Shown: in pieces, positions 32,590 through 45,655 of the stretch
How positions within the stretch are numbered: the first letter of the stretch is position 1
Layout of the letters: each line of letters starts with the position of its first letter
DNA from: Nymphaea colorata
Lineage: Eukaryota > Streptophyta > Magnoliopsida > Nymphaeales > Nymphaeaceae
Assembly: GCF_008831285.2 (NCBI RefSeq)
Contig: NC_045149.1
Span: 250,001 to 314,000 of the forward strand
Length of the DNA stretch: 64,000 nucleotides
Reading direction: 5' to 3'
Translations under genes and position numbers: made by a program
The notes under the pieces: generated by a model
Databases searched by the model: none
The model's input: only the letters and a program-made list of their open reading frames with translations
Told to the model about the DNA's origin: nothing

Positions 32590-33800
32590 TATGTTAATAT
32601 GTGTTCTTTGCATTTACGATGTTCGATCTATACATGTATATACAAATATTTAATGTTTAAACTTTCAAGTGATGTATGTTTTCACATAGGCCATATATGC
32701 ATTCATTTCATTTTATTTGTTTGACTTTTTTTTTATTGTTTTTTGTTGCATTTTTTCTATTTGGTCTCATTATTACATGTTTTATCAGTTATTTTCCCAT
32801 AACATTTTTCAGTTTTTCAGAATCTGAGTATTCAGTTTTAGATTTGTAGCTTAGTTATCTGTTCCAACATGATTAAAACGATTGAATTTTGCCATTTACT
32901 CTTGTTTGTGCCTAATTTACATGTTTCAACTTCATTACAAAACCTAAGATCTCTATTTTGCACTTTTATGCTTTATTTGATTTTTTGGATCCTATGCTTT
33001 TTAAGCTTGGGAATTATGTAACAAGTCATTTGAAGGGTTGTTGTGTGAAAGCGTGAAGATGGAAACCTAAGAAGAATCAATATACCAAATGATTGGTCTG
33101 ATTTCCATATTAGCAGTCCATAAGTCCTTTGAGTTTTTTTTTTATCTTCTTTCCTTTGCATTCTTTGGTGACGGCTCTTTGAGATTGAAAAGCATTTGTT
33201 TGAGCTTATACATGTATAAAGTGTTTTAATATGTCTTCTTTGGATTGATCATGATAGCTGTATACATGTATTTACGTATGTTTAAGCAGATTCATTCTTG
33301 TACATTGGTCATATCTGTATTCATTTCGTTTTATTTCCTTAGTCCTTGTGTAGTTTTTTTATCATTTGCTTCTATTAATTTTTCATGTGCATTTTTATTT
33401 TTCTTTCATCTTAAGGTGATGTTTGAGTCATCAATCGCTATATTTGTAGGCAATGGGCCTTTCAAAAGCTCTTTTTTAAATGTACTTTTAAGTACAATTC
33501 TGTTTTTTGGAGAAGTGAGACTCTTGGTTCAGGGTCGAGATGCTTAGTGACATGTCTGTTGTGTGTGGTTATTTGAATATTGAAAATTGTAGAATTTTGC
33601 TATTTGTTTTTGCTTTGAGCTTGATTTACAGGTTCCAGCTTCACTAAAAACCTAAAGTCTATATTTTGTTCTTTTATGCTTTATTTGTTTTTTCAGATCT
33701 TACATTGTACAATCTAGGAAATCTTGGAACATGACATTGGACAGGTTATTTTGTGAAATCATAAAAAGATGAAAATCATAGTAGTCAAGACTCAAGAGGA
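32590..33800. repeat. Diverged direct duplication of about 0.6-0.7 kb
   Basis: The copies at about 32590-33110 and 33215-33800 share, in the same order: TTAATATGT plus TTCTTTG, a TATACATGTAT block, ATTCATTTC, GAATTTTGC with ATTTG/ACTC, CTTTTATGCTTTATTTG, and GAAGATGG/AAAGATGA. Offsets run from 629 to 710 bp because of indels. No coding content was found. Confidence 0.65.
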
Positions 33801-35544
33801 CACAAGAATAAAGAAAGATACGATGTGCTCACAGAGTGAAACGATAACCATAGAGGATATCTCTCCAACTAAGGAAACAAAAATCCTAAAGAAAGGAAAA
33901 TCATGTGATGATAGTCTTGATAACTAGGTATCCAGCCTCCTGGTGTTGATTGTTGAATGATTGAGGAAAAAAGTATCTAGGCTGGAATAGCCGATCCTCT
34001 ATCAAAAGTTGTCTCTTGTGGCGTCTTTTTCTATTGCTTTTATTATGTCTAATAGTAAGAAAGTTTTGATTATTTGTTTCACTGAATCATCCCCCTCCTA
34101 CTCTCTCTCTCTATCTCTCTATTTCATACAGACACACACACATATCATGGTCTTTGGATCGTTGGTCCCCCCCCCCAAGACGAAAATCCTGGCACCACCC
34201 CTACTAACAGTGGATAGATTGAGATACACTCCCCCTACTAACAGTGGATAGGTTGAGATAAATTCACCAGCTTCGATATCATCCATCTTAGTGCGTTTAC
34301 CTTTGAGCACATTTAACTCTTCATTCATTTCACTGGATCAGTTATTTTGTCTTTTTGATTCTACATTCTACTGAAGAAGTGGACTCTTGCTTGGACAAAG
34401 ATTAGAAAACTTGCCTGGAGGTTGATATCAGATGGGGTCAGACCTGACATAATCTTTGCCATAGTGGATGTCTTATCACCCACATTCAGAGCAACACATT
34501 AGGGGGAAACATGCCCATTGTGCTTGGGAAGTAAGATTTTGTACCATGGGGACATCAATAGGAGGAACTACTCCTACAGGAGTAATATCAAAATTATTTA
34601 AAAGAAACAGATAGTTGAACTGGAATAATGCCCTTCCGCATTGTAGGGTTTCAAAAAGTGGCCATCGAAAAATGTGATATATTGGTAACTGTACTGTTTC
34701 ATGCCTTAATTGGTTATTTGTGTATTTGACTCATGCAATGTTGTGGTTACACGTTGTGCACATTTTTTTATATTCTATGTGTCTTGCATTTACTGTATTT
34801 ACATTTAATGAGAGTTAACATTTACTGGATTCAAACGATCTTTTTATCTTACATATAACCGTAGCATGTCATATATGTAAACAAGATCTACCCATGCAGT
34901 CCGATAATTAGTGAACCACACATGCATACTTTTATGTTTCTGACTTGCTTATGAATATGCTATTATATATTTGATTGGTCTTGAGACTCCTCATATATAA
35001 ATACACATGTTTTGGAAGCTCTCAAAAAGGAATTACTCGTTTGTTCAAGTCCATAAATGATTACATTATCATAGTCTTGATCTCAAGATATAGCAGGTTG
35101 ATCCGCCGCTTATGCGGGCAAAATGTTGATATTATGAGATCATATATGTTGTTGTGTGCAATTATCCCCTAGATGTAAATGCATGATATATAGGCATTGC
35201 CACTTTGCCAAAAAAAGGGTTGGGTTAAGAATTTCAGTGTAATACGTCTCACATCCCATGACATGAGAAAGGCATGAAAAGAGGGGGGTCTGACCCCCAG
35301 TTTTTGTTTAAACTTTAAAAGCTCCCTCTCAGTTTTATGTGAGCTGTGAGGGAGATCTCACTATGTTAAGTAAGAAAACTTCAATTTCAAACTAGATGTA
35401 CAAGTGAAGTGTCGGACTACGGTTGAAGAAAGACAGGTTTCCCATTTCTACCATGAAAGGCATAAAACCTCATGCTTTTACCATACATTTATATTGTTTT
35501 TCTCAAGACATGATTTCAAGTGACCCACACGGCAATGGTCCACA
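33801..35544. other. No gene supported; short repeats
   Basis: AT-rich. About 34190-34260 holds a tandem duplication (CCCCTACTAACAGTGGATAG twice, about 34198-34217 and 34232-34251) next to a C run. Minus-strand frames there are short and unrecognised. Confidence 0.5.
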
Positions 35545-35748
35545 TTGGTGAGGGAAATGAAAATTGAAAATCATTTTTATAAGTATTGTAAACAAGACTT
35601 ATCAGCAAGAATATCTCCGCTAAAACACCATGTAGCTAGGATGCATGAGAATGTGGCTCTGTCCACTAGTAAAGGACCACAAGCATTTGCCCGAAGACAA
35701 TGTATGGACATGATTAATGGATCACATTCTTACAGTCATTTAAAATGA
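35545..35748 (+). pseudogene. Second BED zinc-finger remnant (hAT-like)
   Basis: The 67-residue frame contains YKYCKQDLSARISPLKHHVA and ARMHENVA: the second Cys, the basic I-S-x-L-K-H-H helix and the closing H-x5-H of a BED finger. The first zinc Cys is missing (Phe/Tyr in its place), so zinc binding would be lost. The Arg/Gln/Met-rich tail resembles the linker after the finger in the element at 4476-5405. No catalytic domain, inverted repeats or target duplication could be placed around it. Confidence 0.5.
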
Positions 35749-35776
35749 TGCTAGAAGTGCCATAAATAAAAAGATG

Positions 35777-36054
<278 letters not shown>

Positions 36055-36332
36055 GGAAAACGAGTAGCTACCAGACCCTTGTATGCCATTCTGGATTGCC
36101 TGGGCCATCGATTTTAAGGAAATTGCCTGGAAGAGATTAAATTGAAAAAAATAAATAAATAAAAATCAACAAGTATATTAATCAAGATCTCTTGCCTTCT
36201 TGTGGGGGGTATTTCCCTCTCTTGAAAGTACAACTTGGTTTCTAATTATTTCAGCTTAATCTCCGCCATCCGATATCCATAAAATAGACAGCCCATACGA
36301 TTCTCATCTAGTCTGGATTATAAGGGTCTGGC

Positions 36333-36334
<2 letters not shown>

Positions 36335-36392
<58 letters not shown>
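36335..36392. repeat. (TA)n microsatellite
   Basis: About 58 bp of alternating AT. Confidence 0.98.
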
Positions 36393-36395
<3 letters not shown>

Positions 36396-36778
36396 CTTTT
36401 AAAAATCACAATGACATGTAATGACCAATTTTGCAAAGGAAAAAATTTGTTGAAAGCAAGCAAAAATAAGTTAATGATATTACGACAAGAAATGCCTACA
36501 AGTAGGCAGAATCAGCTATAGTTGAGTGTACAGATTCAACCAAATATCAGATTCAGTAGGGAAAAAAATCCATTTTGGGATACAATTTAGTTAAACCCCA
36601 GTAAGCCATTGGATTGTGTCTTCTTCTCCGGATGTTCTAAATATAAACATCTTATTTTCAACCTGCAGTTATTAACAATGCACCTTATAAGAATAAGATT
36701 TTCTAAGAATACAAAGACTACGATTGGATATTATAGGAGCACAAGGATAAGAAAGCTAGGAAACAAGTAATAAGATAC

Positions 36779-36968
36779 TGCTTCTATCTTCCAACAAAGT
36801 AACATCAAGAAGAACAGATAATGCCGTTTGCAAGTATACATCTGCAATTTTGTTATCATCATAACCATCTTGTCTTCCTTCTATTTCTGTAATATTATCA
36901 TAGGAACTTGTTTGCCCCTCCACTATTTCAGGTAAATCCTCTGAATCACCACTTTGAAGAAGCACAGC
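36779..36968 (-). other. Candidate host exon, unidentified
   Basis: 190 nt on the minus strand between TGGTGCAAG and a donor GTATCT. The frame is open throughout: AVLLQSGDSEDLPEIVEG, then an acidic, Tyr-rich segment and YLQTALSVLLDVTLLEDRSS. The balanced residue use and amphipathic end look like real protein, unlike the AT-rich shadows around it. I do not recognise the family. Another open stretch lies at 37469-37537 on the same strand. Confidence 0.35.
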
Positions 36969-37468
36969 CTTGCACCAAGATAAAATTACAAATTTAGCAT
37001 AAATAACTGACAAAATTATAGAAAAAAAGGACCATAACTAGAAGAACATTAAGAGATTCACAAATTTTTTCAGTACAAACCAAAAACTCTGCCCTCCATA
37101 AACTACAATCTTCAAACAAATACACTTGGAAAACAGACATGTGTAGATATCCTTGGACAGCGGACCACATCTCCATTGCCATTTTGCAATCTCAATTTTC
37201 CATTGAACTGTAAAATCTGAAATCGCTATATGCAGAAAATTCAACTAAGCCCAAGCTAAACATTTTGTGAATAACTATGATATAGAAATAAAATATATCA
37301 AGTCACAAGGAAAACTCTCAGTGAAACAAATAGTCATAAGAAGAAACTCTCAATGAAACAAAGTATACTAAGGCAAAAAAATATATAAAAATGCCTAGAA
37401 AAGCTTCAAAAGAAGCATAGAATGACAAGGACCAAAGAGACCCTTACATAGACATCATTAATGAGCTA

Positions 37469-37537
37469 TTAGGATATCCAACGACTAGAATTATAGGCAC
37501 TGGAGAGTCCAGCAGCTCTTTCAGCTGGAGAATTCAG
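37469..37537 (-). other. Candidate short exon, unidentified
   Basis: After a strong acceptor (TTCTTTTTGCAG) the minus strand reads LNSPAERAAGLSSAYNSSRW and stops at a TAA two codons later. It may be a terminal exon or chance. Confidence 0.25.
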
Positions 37538-38138
37538 CTGCAAAAAGAACATAAACAAGTGAAGATTACAAAACAGAAAGGAAGAGACAAAATAAATAAA
37601 ACATACTAAAATTACAAAAGAAACCTAAAAACTGAACAAAAAGCCTGAGCCCAAGAGATACATATATATTTATAAACTTTAACACGCTCATGCTATTCTC
37701 AAAAGAAAACATTCTGATCCCTTCACTGTTTGCATGTGACATCATGAAAGAGTGCTACCTTGCAGTCTATTTTGTCACTACATGCATTTGCATACATGTG
37801 AATGCTCGCACAAATACATACTGTTTTCCTATATCCCCCTTGCGCCCTCCCAATTCTGTTATTTAAAGCCATTTTTCTGGGTCAGCCCAGTAAACCCGAT
37901 CCAGACCCGATTCTAGAACTGATGAACCAAATCAAACGTTGACAAACAAAAGTCTTTCCTTGACTGCAGCCAACTAGGGCTGTAGCTAATAGTAAAAACA
38001 TGGCTTGACAATAGCCATGATACTGTAAGGATACATTTGAAAGTCAGCTTCTCCTACTCAAAAACTTCCTCCAAGTTGGCCTGAGACAGTATTCCCAGTA
38101 ATGGCAAACCAGCTGTTGGGTAATTGGGATATGCGTTC
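37538..38138. other. No gene seen
   Basis: AT-rich. Nothing coding can be supported. Confidence 0.5.
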
Positions 38139-38385
38139 TGTTGCGTGAGCCCTGTCATGAGAGATCAAAGGAGAAGAGACAAGGGGGGGAGAGAGTGAGA
38201 GAGAGAGAGAAAGAAAACTGCACGATCTGTTTTTATTATTATGCCCTAATCTCATATTAAATGAGAATTAGGGTAACACTAACAAATTACATAGAAAGTC
38301 CAAAAATAAAACAACTATTAATAAAGAGCTGTTCCTACAACTATTAAATATTCAAAACACCACCTAACATAAATGTTATTCAACA
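38139..38385 (-). repeat. Solo LTR, minus orientation
   Basis: 247 bp with TGTTGCGTGA and TTCAACA ends on the plus strand. Flanks are CGTTC (38134-38138) and TGTTC (38386-38390), one mismatch in five. A purine-rich run at 38165-38215 corresponds, on the minus strand, to the CT-rich part near the LTR end seen also at 8676-8697. No internal region is attached. Confidence 0.7.
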
Positions 38386-39074
38386 TGTTCCTTAGCTTTC
38401 TTATTCCATATTTGAAATTGTAGTTGAGGTCTGCATTTGGATTTGATGCAAAAGTTGCCAGCTCTAGAAGGTGAGGTAACAACAAGTGGGTAGTACTCTG
38501 AAGCAGTCGGTCTTGGAACTTCTCAATTATTTAGTCTAGTGAAATGATTTGAGCAACCCTGGTACCAATTTACGTCGGTTCCATCTAGTAGCTTCTGTCT
38601 GGAAGCTATGCCACACGGGTACTCCTCTTCAGGAGGAGTACCCGCACGGTACGGGTACGGCCCTGGCACGGTCAACGTACCTGGGATCATTTTTGTCCAT
38701 TTTTGGACTCGGTTAACTTTAACTGAGTCCAAAGTTGTCCAGTTTTTGAGTTGAAAATTAAAAATCTCCCTCTTTTTTCTTGTTTTCTTTTTCACTCTAA
38801 ACCTTTTTTGTACATAGTTCCTCACAACTTTTAATTTAAAATCTTCCATCCAATGTTTAAAAAATCCATCCTTCTCTATAACTTGACTCTTCGATAATAG
38901 TGTGAGCCATAACCATAGCGATGTAAATATATCTTAAAAGCATGACCTGTTGCTTTTTCTAATCTTGATGATGCGATGGAGAATCAAGAAAGCTGATATA
39001 TTTGTATGTTAATTACTTCCATGCTGTGTTTTGGATCATGATTTATGAATATGTTATTCATTTTGAAATTTTTT

Positions 39075-39078
<4 letters not shown>

Positions 39079-39128
<50 letters not shown>
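39079..39128. repeat. (TA)n microsatellite
   Basis: About 50 bp of alternating AT followed by a short GT run, directly left of E1. Confidence 0.97.
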
Positions 39129-39131
<3 letters not shown>

Positions 39132-40597
39132 GTTTGTGTGTGTGTATTGTGATTAGAGCGGGTCCAGATCCGGACCTGAAGTCCAGGTGTGAAGAGGAGC
39201 CCAACGCTAGCTCTCTCTTCCTCTCCGTCTCTTCTCCCTTGCCTTCCTCAGCGCCTCTCCCTTCTTTGTTCTCTCGTTCTTCGTTGGGTCTGGTGACATA
39301 GAGAAGTAGGCAGTGGAAGGAGGACAGTGGCGACAGAGGTGTAGGGCGACGGCGACGGCGCATGAGGTAAGCCCTGCTGTTCCCCTGCCTCTTCCCTCTT
39401 CTTTCACCTTCTTCCTTTTTCTCCTCCTCCCTCTCTCGTTGTTTCTACCGCCTTTCCCTCTGTCCGCCTCCTCTTTTCCCCCTTCTATCTGCACTCTCTC
39501 GCATCTCTCCTTGCCCATGCTCTCTGTTTCTCTCTGCTCGACCTTGCTCTCTGTCTACGCTCCTCACTCCCTCTCCCCATTTCTTGTTCTTTTCCCCTTT
39601 GACCAAAGTCATCTCCTCCTCTCCCGCACGTTCTCCTTCTTGCTCAACCTCCTCCCATCTCTATGTCTGCTTCCTCTCTCTAATCGTGCGAGTCTCCCTC
39701 AACCGAACCCTCCCTCTCAGCCGAACCTCTCTTGTTTTGCCTTGCCGACTGCCTCCTTCTCACGACAGACCTCTCTTTTCATCTCCCTTTCATTGATTCT
39801 CATCGTACTTATTGCCGTTTGATTGGATTTCAGCTAGAGAAGTTCGTTTTCCCCTCATACCAGTGAAGTGAAGGTGTTGGTGGTGGAGGCAGCAATCAAT
39901 CGTTGGCGTTGGCGCTCAATCGAACACTTGTGGTGGCTGTCGGGAACACTACGACCGTTTGAACTCTAAGATTGGGGTGAGCGAGACCTAATCGAGCTTA
40001 AATTGTCGAATCATTGTTGTTGGAGCATGTATAATTTATTAATTGAGCATGCTAGATTTGTGATTTGATGAATTAGAATGCATGCTAGCGATGTTACTAT
40101 TTTGGGAAAAGTTTATGATTATTTTGAGAAGGACGAGAATCCATGTGTATATCTACCTCTTTAGCACGATGGGTTGATTTTCGAAGCAATTAGGAAACAT
40201 GGTAGAGATTTGATGTGGTTGAGAAGATTTAGAACCATTTTTGGGATCATGTGGTGCATACTATTGTGAATATGTGAATTGTGGCGTTTGTTGGGAAAAA
40301 GTACATGAGTTGGGTGTAACTATTGGGAAGTCGCCTTAACTATGAAAGAAAATGAAAAGTGTATTAGTGATTGGTTGAATCGAAAGCTCAGGACATAGAT
40401 CATTTCGTGACAACCTCCAGGGTTGGGAAGAGGCCTTTTGGACGGCTTTGTGGGTCGACACTCTTTGGAGGTGATGACATGCCTCAATGATTGCATTGTC
40501 AGATTTGTATTAATTAGAAAGCGATCCAAATAGAGAACTTATCGTTTGACTGTGTTTGCAGGTACACCGAACACGTCAAGTAGACCTTGAGCAACGC

Positions 40598-43500
40598 GAT
40601 TATCATGTGAATGATAATTGGGACTGTGGTTCTGATCATGCCCGGTACTGGGAAAAGGAATGGATGGACCGGACGTTCCTTTTCCTTGGAGGCTTGCGTG
40701 ATGAGTTTGAATCCATTCGCAGTCAAATTCTCAACTGTGATGAGATTCCTGGAATAGAAGATGTTTATGCTAGAGTGGAATCCGAGGAACAAAGACGCCA
40801 AGTGATGCAGATTGACCCCAGTCATGGGAATGGTCCCTCGGCCTTTGTTAGCCGTTCTTCTGTGTCTAGCCAGTGCCCTGTTAGGCGGTGTACACATTGT
40901 CACAAGTCAAGACATTCTGTTGACTTTTGTTGGGATCTACACCCTGAGAAGAGACTTGTTCGTGGTCGCCCTCCGTCTAGTCGGCGAGGTTCTCTTGTGC
41001 AGGACTCAAATCAGAGTGGTTCTTCTAGTGGTGAAAAGTCGAGGCTTTCCCCGGATCAAATCAAGGAACTACAAGCTTACATCAGTCGCCTTTCTACTAC
41101 GTCAGAGGACACATCTACGTCTGATGGAGCTAAGTTAGCTCAGGCTCTTGTTGCTACTAGTGATCAAGGTAATTCCCCTCCCGGTGATTGGATTGTTGAC
41201 AGTGGGGCTACTCATCATATGACCGGGGACCCTAAGATGTTTCAAGAATACAAGTTGACTTCTGGGCAGCAGCGTGTATCTATGGCTAATGGTTCTTCTA
41301 TTTCTGTGGCTGGAAAAGGGAGTTTATCATTACTGAACAAATATTGTCTTCATAATGCCCTGCATGTTCCTAATATTCCCGTAAATTTGTTATCTGTCAG
41401 CAGTATTACCAAAGAGCTAAACTGTAATCTAATATTCTCCGCTGATCGTTGTTTACTGCAGGACTTGGGGACGGGGCAGAAGATTGGGATTGGTTCGGCT
41501 ATTGATGGGCTCTACAGAATGCCAGTACAGGTTGCCTCTGCTTTGATTTCAGCCACCAGTGGACAGTTGTCTGGCGTGGAGGACAGATCCGTTATTATGC
41601 GCTGGCACGAGAGACTTGGTCATCTTCCTTTTCAGTTGATTAAACAGTTGTTTCCTAAGATGTTTCAGTCTGTTTCTTTGGACACCTTCGCCTGTGAAGT
41701 GTGTCAGTTGTCTAATCATGTTAGGGCCTCGTACCCTATTTCGTTCAATAAAACCAGCCGTCCATTTGCTTTGGTTCACTCTGATGTTTGGGGTCCTTCG
41801 GGAGTACCCACCTGTCGTGGTTTTCATTATTTCATGACTCTTATCGATGATTACTCTCGGTGTACGTTCGTGTATTTGTTGAAAGAACGTAGTGAAGTTC
41901 CCGGCATTGTCAAAAACTTCGTTGCATTTGTTGAAACTCAATTCCAGACCCCTGTTCAGACCCTTCGTACTGACAATGCTCGAGAGTATGTCTCCCAATC
42001 CCTTGATGACTTCTTGCGAAGCAAGGGTATTATACATGAAACATCTTGTAGCTACACACCTCCTCAGAATGGCGTGGCTGAAGGGAAGAACCGTCATTTG
42101 TTAAATGTCGCCCGGGCCATCATGTTTCAACGTCATGTCCCTAAGCGGTACTGGGGTGATGCACTTCTCACTAGTGCTCATCTCATTAACCGTATGCCTA
42201 CTCGTGTGTTGAATGGTCATTCCCCTTATTCTGTTTTGTGGCCTACTCAGAATCCCTGGCCTTTGACCCCTCGGGTGTTTGGGTGTGTTTGCTTTGTCCA
42301 TAATCATAGTCCCACTCTCAAGAAACTTGATCCTCGGTCCATCAAAGCAGTCTTTTTGGGGTATTCCTCCACCCAGAAGGGATACAAGTGTGTTGACCCT
42401 AGCACTTCCAGAGTATATGTCTTCAGGGATGTTACCTTTCATGAACATGAGGCATACTTTCCTGCGAATCCTCTTCAGGGGGAGTGTCTAGGTGAGAGAG
42501 TGGACGAGTATTCTTCGCATCAGTTGATTCAGTTCACAGATTTCTTGGATTACACGACTAGTTCTCCGAGTGTGAGTGTGGTAGACACAGTCAGTGAGGA
42601 CAGAGACAGTCAGATGGAGGGGGCCCTGTGGAAGAACAGTCCCGTGATCATTTGTTTGGTCAGGTATACAACAGGAAGAAGAAGGATGTGATGGAGGTTG
42701 TTGATGTTACCAATCCCGATCTTATGAGCTCCCCGGATGATCCAAGTCCAATGAATGAAGATCTTCCCATAGCCCTACGCAAAGGCACCAGGTCATGTAC
42801 TTCTCATCCTATTCAGAGATTTGTTTCGTATGCTAAACTCTGTAAAGACTATAAGTGCTTTATTACCTCTTTATCTATGGCTGTTATTCCCAGGTCAGTG
42901 GAGGATGCCAGGGAAGATCCCAAATGGCTACAGGCCATGACAGAGGAGATGGACGCCCTGACAAAGAACAATACATGGGAGGTTGTTGATATTCCTAATG
43001 GAACTCACTTAGTTGGTTCCAAGTGGGTGTTTACTGTGAAGTACAAACCTGATGGCACTATTGAACGCTATAAAGCTCGTCTTGTTGCAAATGGGTTTAG
43101 CCAGAAATATGGGATTGACTATCTTGAGACGTTCGCTCCCGTTGCTAAACTGAAGACAGTAAGGGTCATCTTAGCTCTGGCAGTACAAAAGAAGTGGAGC
43201 ATGGACCAACTTGATGTCAAGAACGCCTTCTTGAATGGTCACCTTGAGGAAGAAGTCTATATGAGCATGCCGCTTGGATATGCGCAGAAAGGAAAGTGTT
43301 GTTATCTCAAGAAAGCATTGTATGGCCTCAAGCAGTCCCCTAGAGCGTGGTTTGAAAGACTAAGGGTTGTGATGAAGACTAATGGATATAAACAGGGAAA
43401 TGGTGATCACACCCTTTTCATCAAGCAGAGAAATGGTCTGGTGAGCCTTCTACTAGTATATGTTGATGATATGATTGTCACAGGTGATGACGAAGAAGAA

Positions 43501-44426
43501 AAAAGGAAGATGAAAGAAACTTTAGCTACTGAATTTGATCTCAAAGATCTGGGTAAATTGAGGTATTTTTGGGAATTGAGATCGCTAGATCTGAGACTGG
43601 TCTTGTTATGAGCCAAAGGAAATACACTTTGGATCTTCTAAAAGAGACAGGTAAACTGGGATGCAGGCCCTTTCTTACTCCAATGGAGTCTGGCACAAGG
43701 ATAAGTATCAAAACTGGGACGATCTTGGATGAGGAAGGAAAAGAGAGGTATCAGCGGCTGGTTGGTAAACTCATTTATCTCACTCTTGCTCGCTCGGATA
43801 TTACGTATGCTGTGGGTGTGTTAAGTCAGTTTATGCATGCCCCTATTGATTGTCATTGGAAAAGTGCTGAAAGAGTATTGGGATACTTAAAGAATGACCC
43901 AGGGAAAGGACTGCTCTATACTCGACAAGGTCAACTCAGCATTGAAGGATACTCTGATGCCGACTGGGCAGGTTGCACAGATACTAGAAGGTCTACCACA
44001 GGATACTGCATCTTTCTTGGAGGTAACCTGGTGGTATGGAGAAGTAAAAGACAAGAAGTTTGTTCCAGGTCCAGTGCTGAGGCTGAATACAGGGCAGTTG
44101 CTATGGGGGTTACAGAAATGTTATGGCTCAAAATTCTGTTAGCAGATATTGGGGTGAAAATGGAAGAGAAGATGAAGATGTATTGTGACAACAAGTTGGC
44201 TATTAACTTGGCAAACAATCCAGTCCTGCACGACAGAACCAAACATGTGGAGATCGATCGCCACTTCATACGGGAACACATAGATTCAAAGGAGTTGATT
44301 CTGCCCTATATGAAGTCTGAAGATCAAGTTGCTGATGTCTTAACTAAGTCTTTATGTACATCTCAATTTGAGAAAAATGTTAGCAAGCTTGGCATGTTTG
44401 AAATGTATGCCAAGCTTGAGGGGGAG
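40598..44426 (+). pseudogene. Gag-pol of element D (two frameshifts)
   Basis: Frame 1 (to 42691): Gag C-terminal part (FLFLGGLRDEFESIRSQIL), knuckle CTHCHKSRHSVDFC, protease WIVDSGATHHMTG, pre-integrase WHERLGHLPF, integrase with HSDVWGPSG, RTDNAREY and QNGVAEGKN. A frameshift near 42620-42690 leads to frame 2 (to 43611) with RT: LVGSKWVFTVKYK, QLDVKNAFLNG, YVDDMIVTG. A second shift near 43570 (LRYF to GIEIARS) leads to frame 3 with the RT thumb and RNase H (YSDADWAGC, SSAEAEYRA, YCDNK). It ends in EGEC followed by the polypurine tract TTGAGGGGGAG. The catalytic residues seen are intact, so the damage is limited to the truncation and two frameshifts. Confidence 0.92.
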
Positions 44427-44712
44427 TGTTGAAATAGGTTGTAATGGGGAACCGGGTCCAATTCTAGACCCGGTCCCATGGGGCATGGGTACCGAGGCTG
44501 GCTCGGTACCCTAGGCGGCACTCTTTCTCTCCCTCCTATATAATCTTCACTTAAGTGTAATTGTTGAATTAAGTGAATAAATTTTTTCTCTCTCCTAGGG
44601 ATGCGGTGTGCACCTAGGTTAGAGCTTCCCGTGGTTTTTTCCTCTTTCTAAGGTTTTTCCACGTATACCGTGTGTTCCTTTCTTCTTCCTTCGTGTGTTG
44701 CATGTTTCTACA
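44427..44712 (+). repeat. 3' LTR of element D
   Basis: 286 bp from TGTTGAAATAGG to TTTCTACA. A TATATAATC box lies at about 44538 and an AATAAA signal at about 44576. The TTTCTACA end is shared with the LTRs of B and C. Confidence 0.85.
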
Positions 44713-44759
44713 CATGGAAATTGAATGCTTATGCGATAAGTTTTGTTTTGAAAAAAAAA

Positions 44760-45655
44760 AATACTACGCAATTGCATGGGCATGCTAGAACTGATAACTG
44801 CTTAGGACATATGAGGTGGGGTATCGAGTCGAGTATCTCCTCGACCCCAATCGTGCATGAGAATGCATCATAGAATGATAACTGCCTAGGACAGCTACGA
44901 GCCAATCACGGATCGAGACTACTCTCCGTGGTTTGGCTAAGTTTTGAAAGATGTGACTGATGTGTGTGATTATGAATGTTGTGATTTGTTGCATATGCGT
45001 TGGCGTGGGCAATAATGCAATTGAATGAATTAAAGGGTAGTTGTACCCGCATTGTTATGACGACTAGCTAAAAATGTTATGATATGTGGAGCCCTCGTGT
45101 GGAGGCAATTGGAGGTGTGGGTGCACTTGTCGTGAACCAACTACATGAGCTAGCCAGTCATTTTGTGAATGATTTGTCATGTGACAAGTTTTGTTTTGGA
45201 AAACTATTAGAAGCTTGTTTTGAAAATTGTTACGCATTTGCATGTGCATGCTATAATTGATAACTGCTTAGGACAGATGAGGTGGGGTATCGAGTCGAGT
45301 GTCTTCTCGACCCCGATTGTGCATTAAAGAGCATCATAGAATGATAATTGCATAGGACAGCTAGGAGCCATCACAGATCGAGACTACTCTCCTGGATTTG
45401 GCTAAGTTTTGAATGATGTGACTAATGTGTGTGATTGTGAATGTTATGATTTGTTGCATATGTATTGCCATGGGCAATAATGCAATTGAATGAATTAAAG
45501 GGTAGTTGTACCCGTATTGTTATGACGGCTAGCTAAGACTGTTAATGTTATGTGTAACCCTCATGTGAAGGCAATTGGAAGTGTGAGTGCACTCGTGAAG
45601 TGGACCAACCTCATGAGCTAGCCAGTCATTTTGTGAATGTGCAGTTAGAATGATA
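44760..45655 (+). repeat. Two tandem units of about 0.45 kb inside E1
   Basis: Each unit contains GGGGTATCGAGTCGAGT, GATCGAGACTACTCTCC, GGGCAATAATGCAATTGA and GAGCTAGCCAGTCATTTTG in the same order. Related units occur in E2 (about 47.16-47.88 kb) and in reverse in E3 (about 56.16-57.04 kb), so the duplication is a property of the LTR family. Confidence 0.85.

Larger units (their letters stand above)
40598..44712 (+). mobile_element. Ty1/copia element D, 5'-truncated, with 3' LTR
   Basis: It belongs to the same broad lineage as B and C. Similarity begins within Gag (DYHVNDNWD) at about 40598, so the 5' LTR, leader and about 156 Gag codons are missing, together with roughly 200 bp of the surrounding E1 sequence. 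The right end is an LTR at 44427-44712. One deletion covering the left end of D and its flank explains both losses. Confidence 0.85.

Noticed and set aside
39313-39822. 169-residue Leu/Ser/Pro-rich frame resembling a membrane protein
   Set aside because: It is the translation of the pyrimidine-rich tract of E1. The tract varies in length in E2 and E3, and the frame is not kept.
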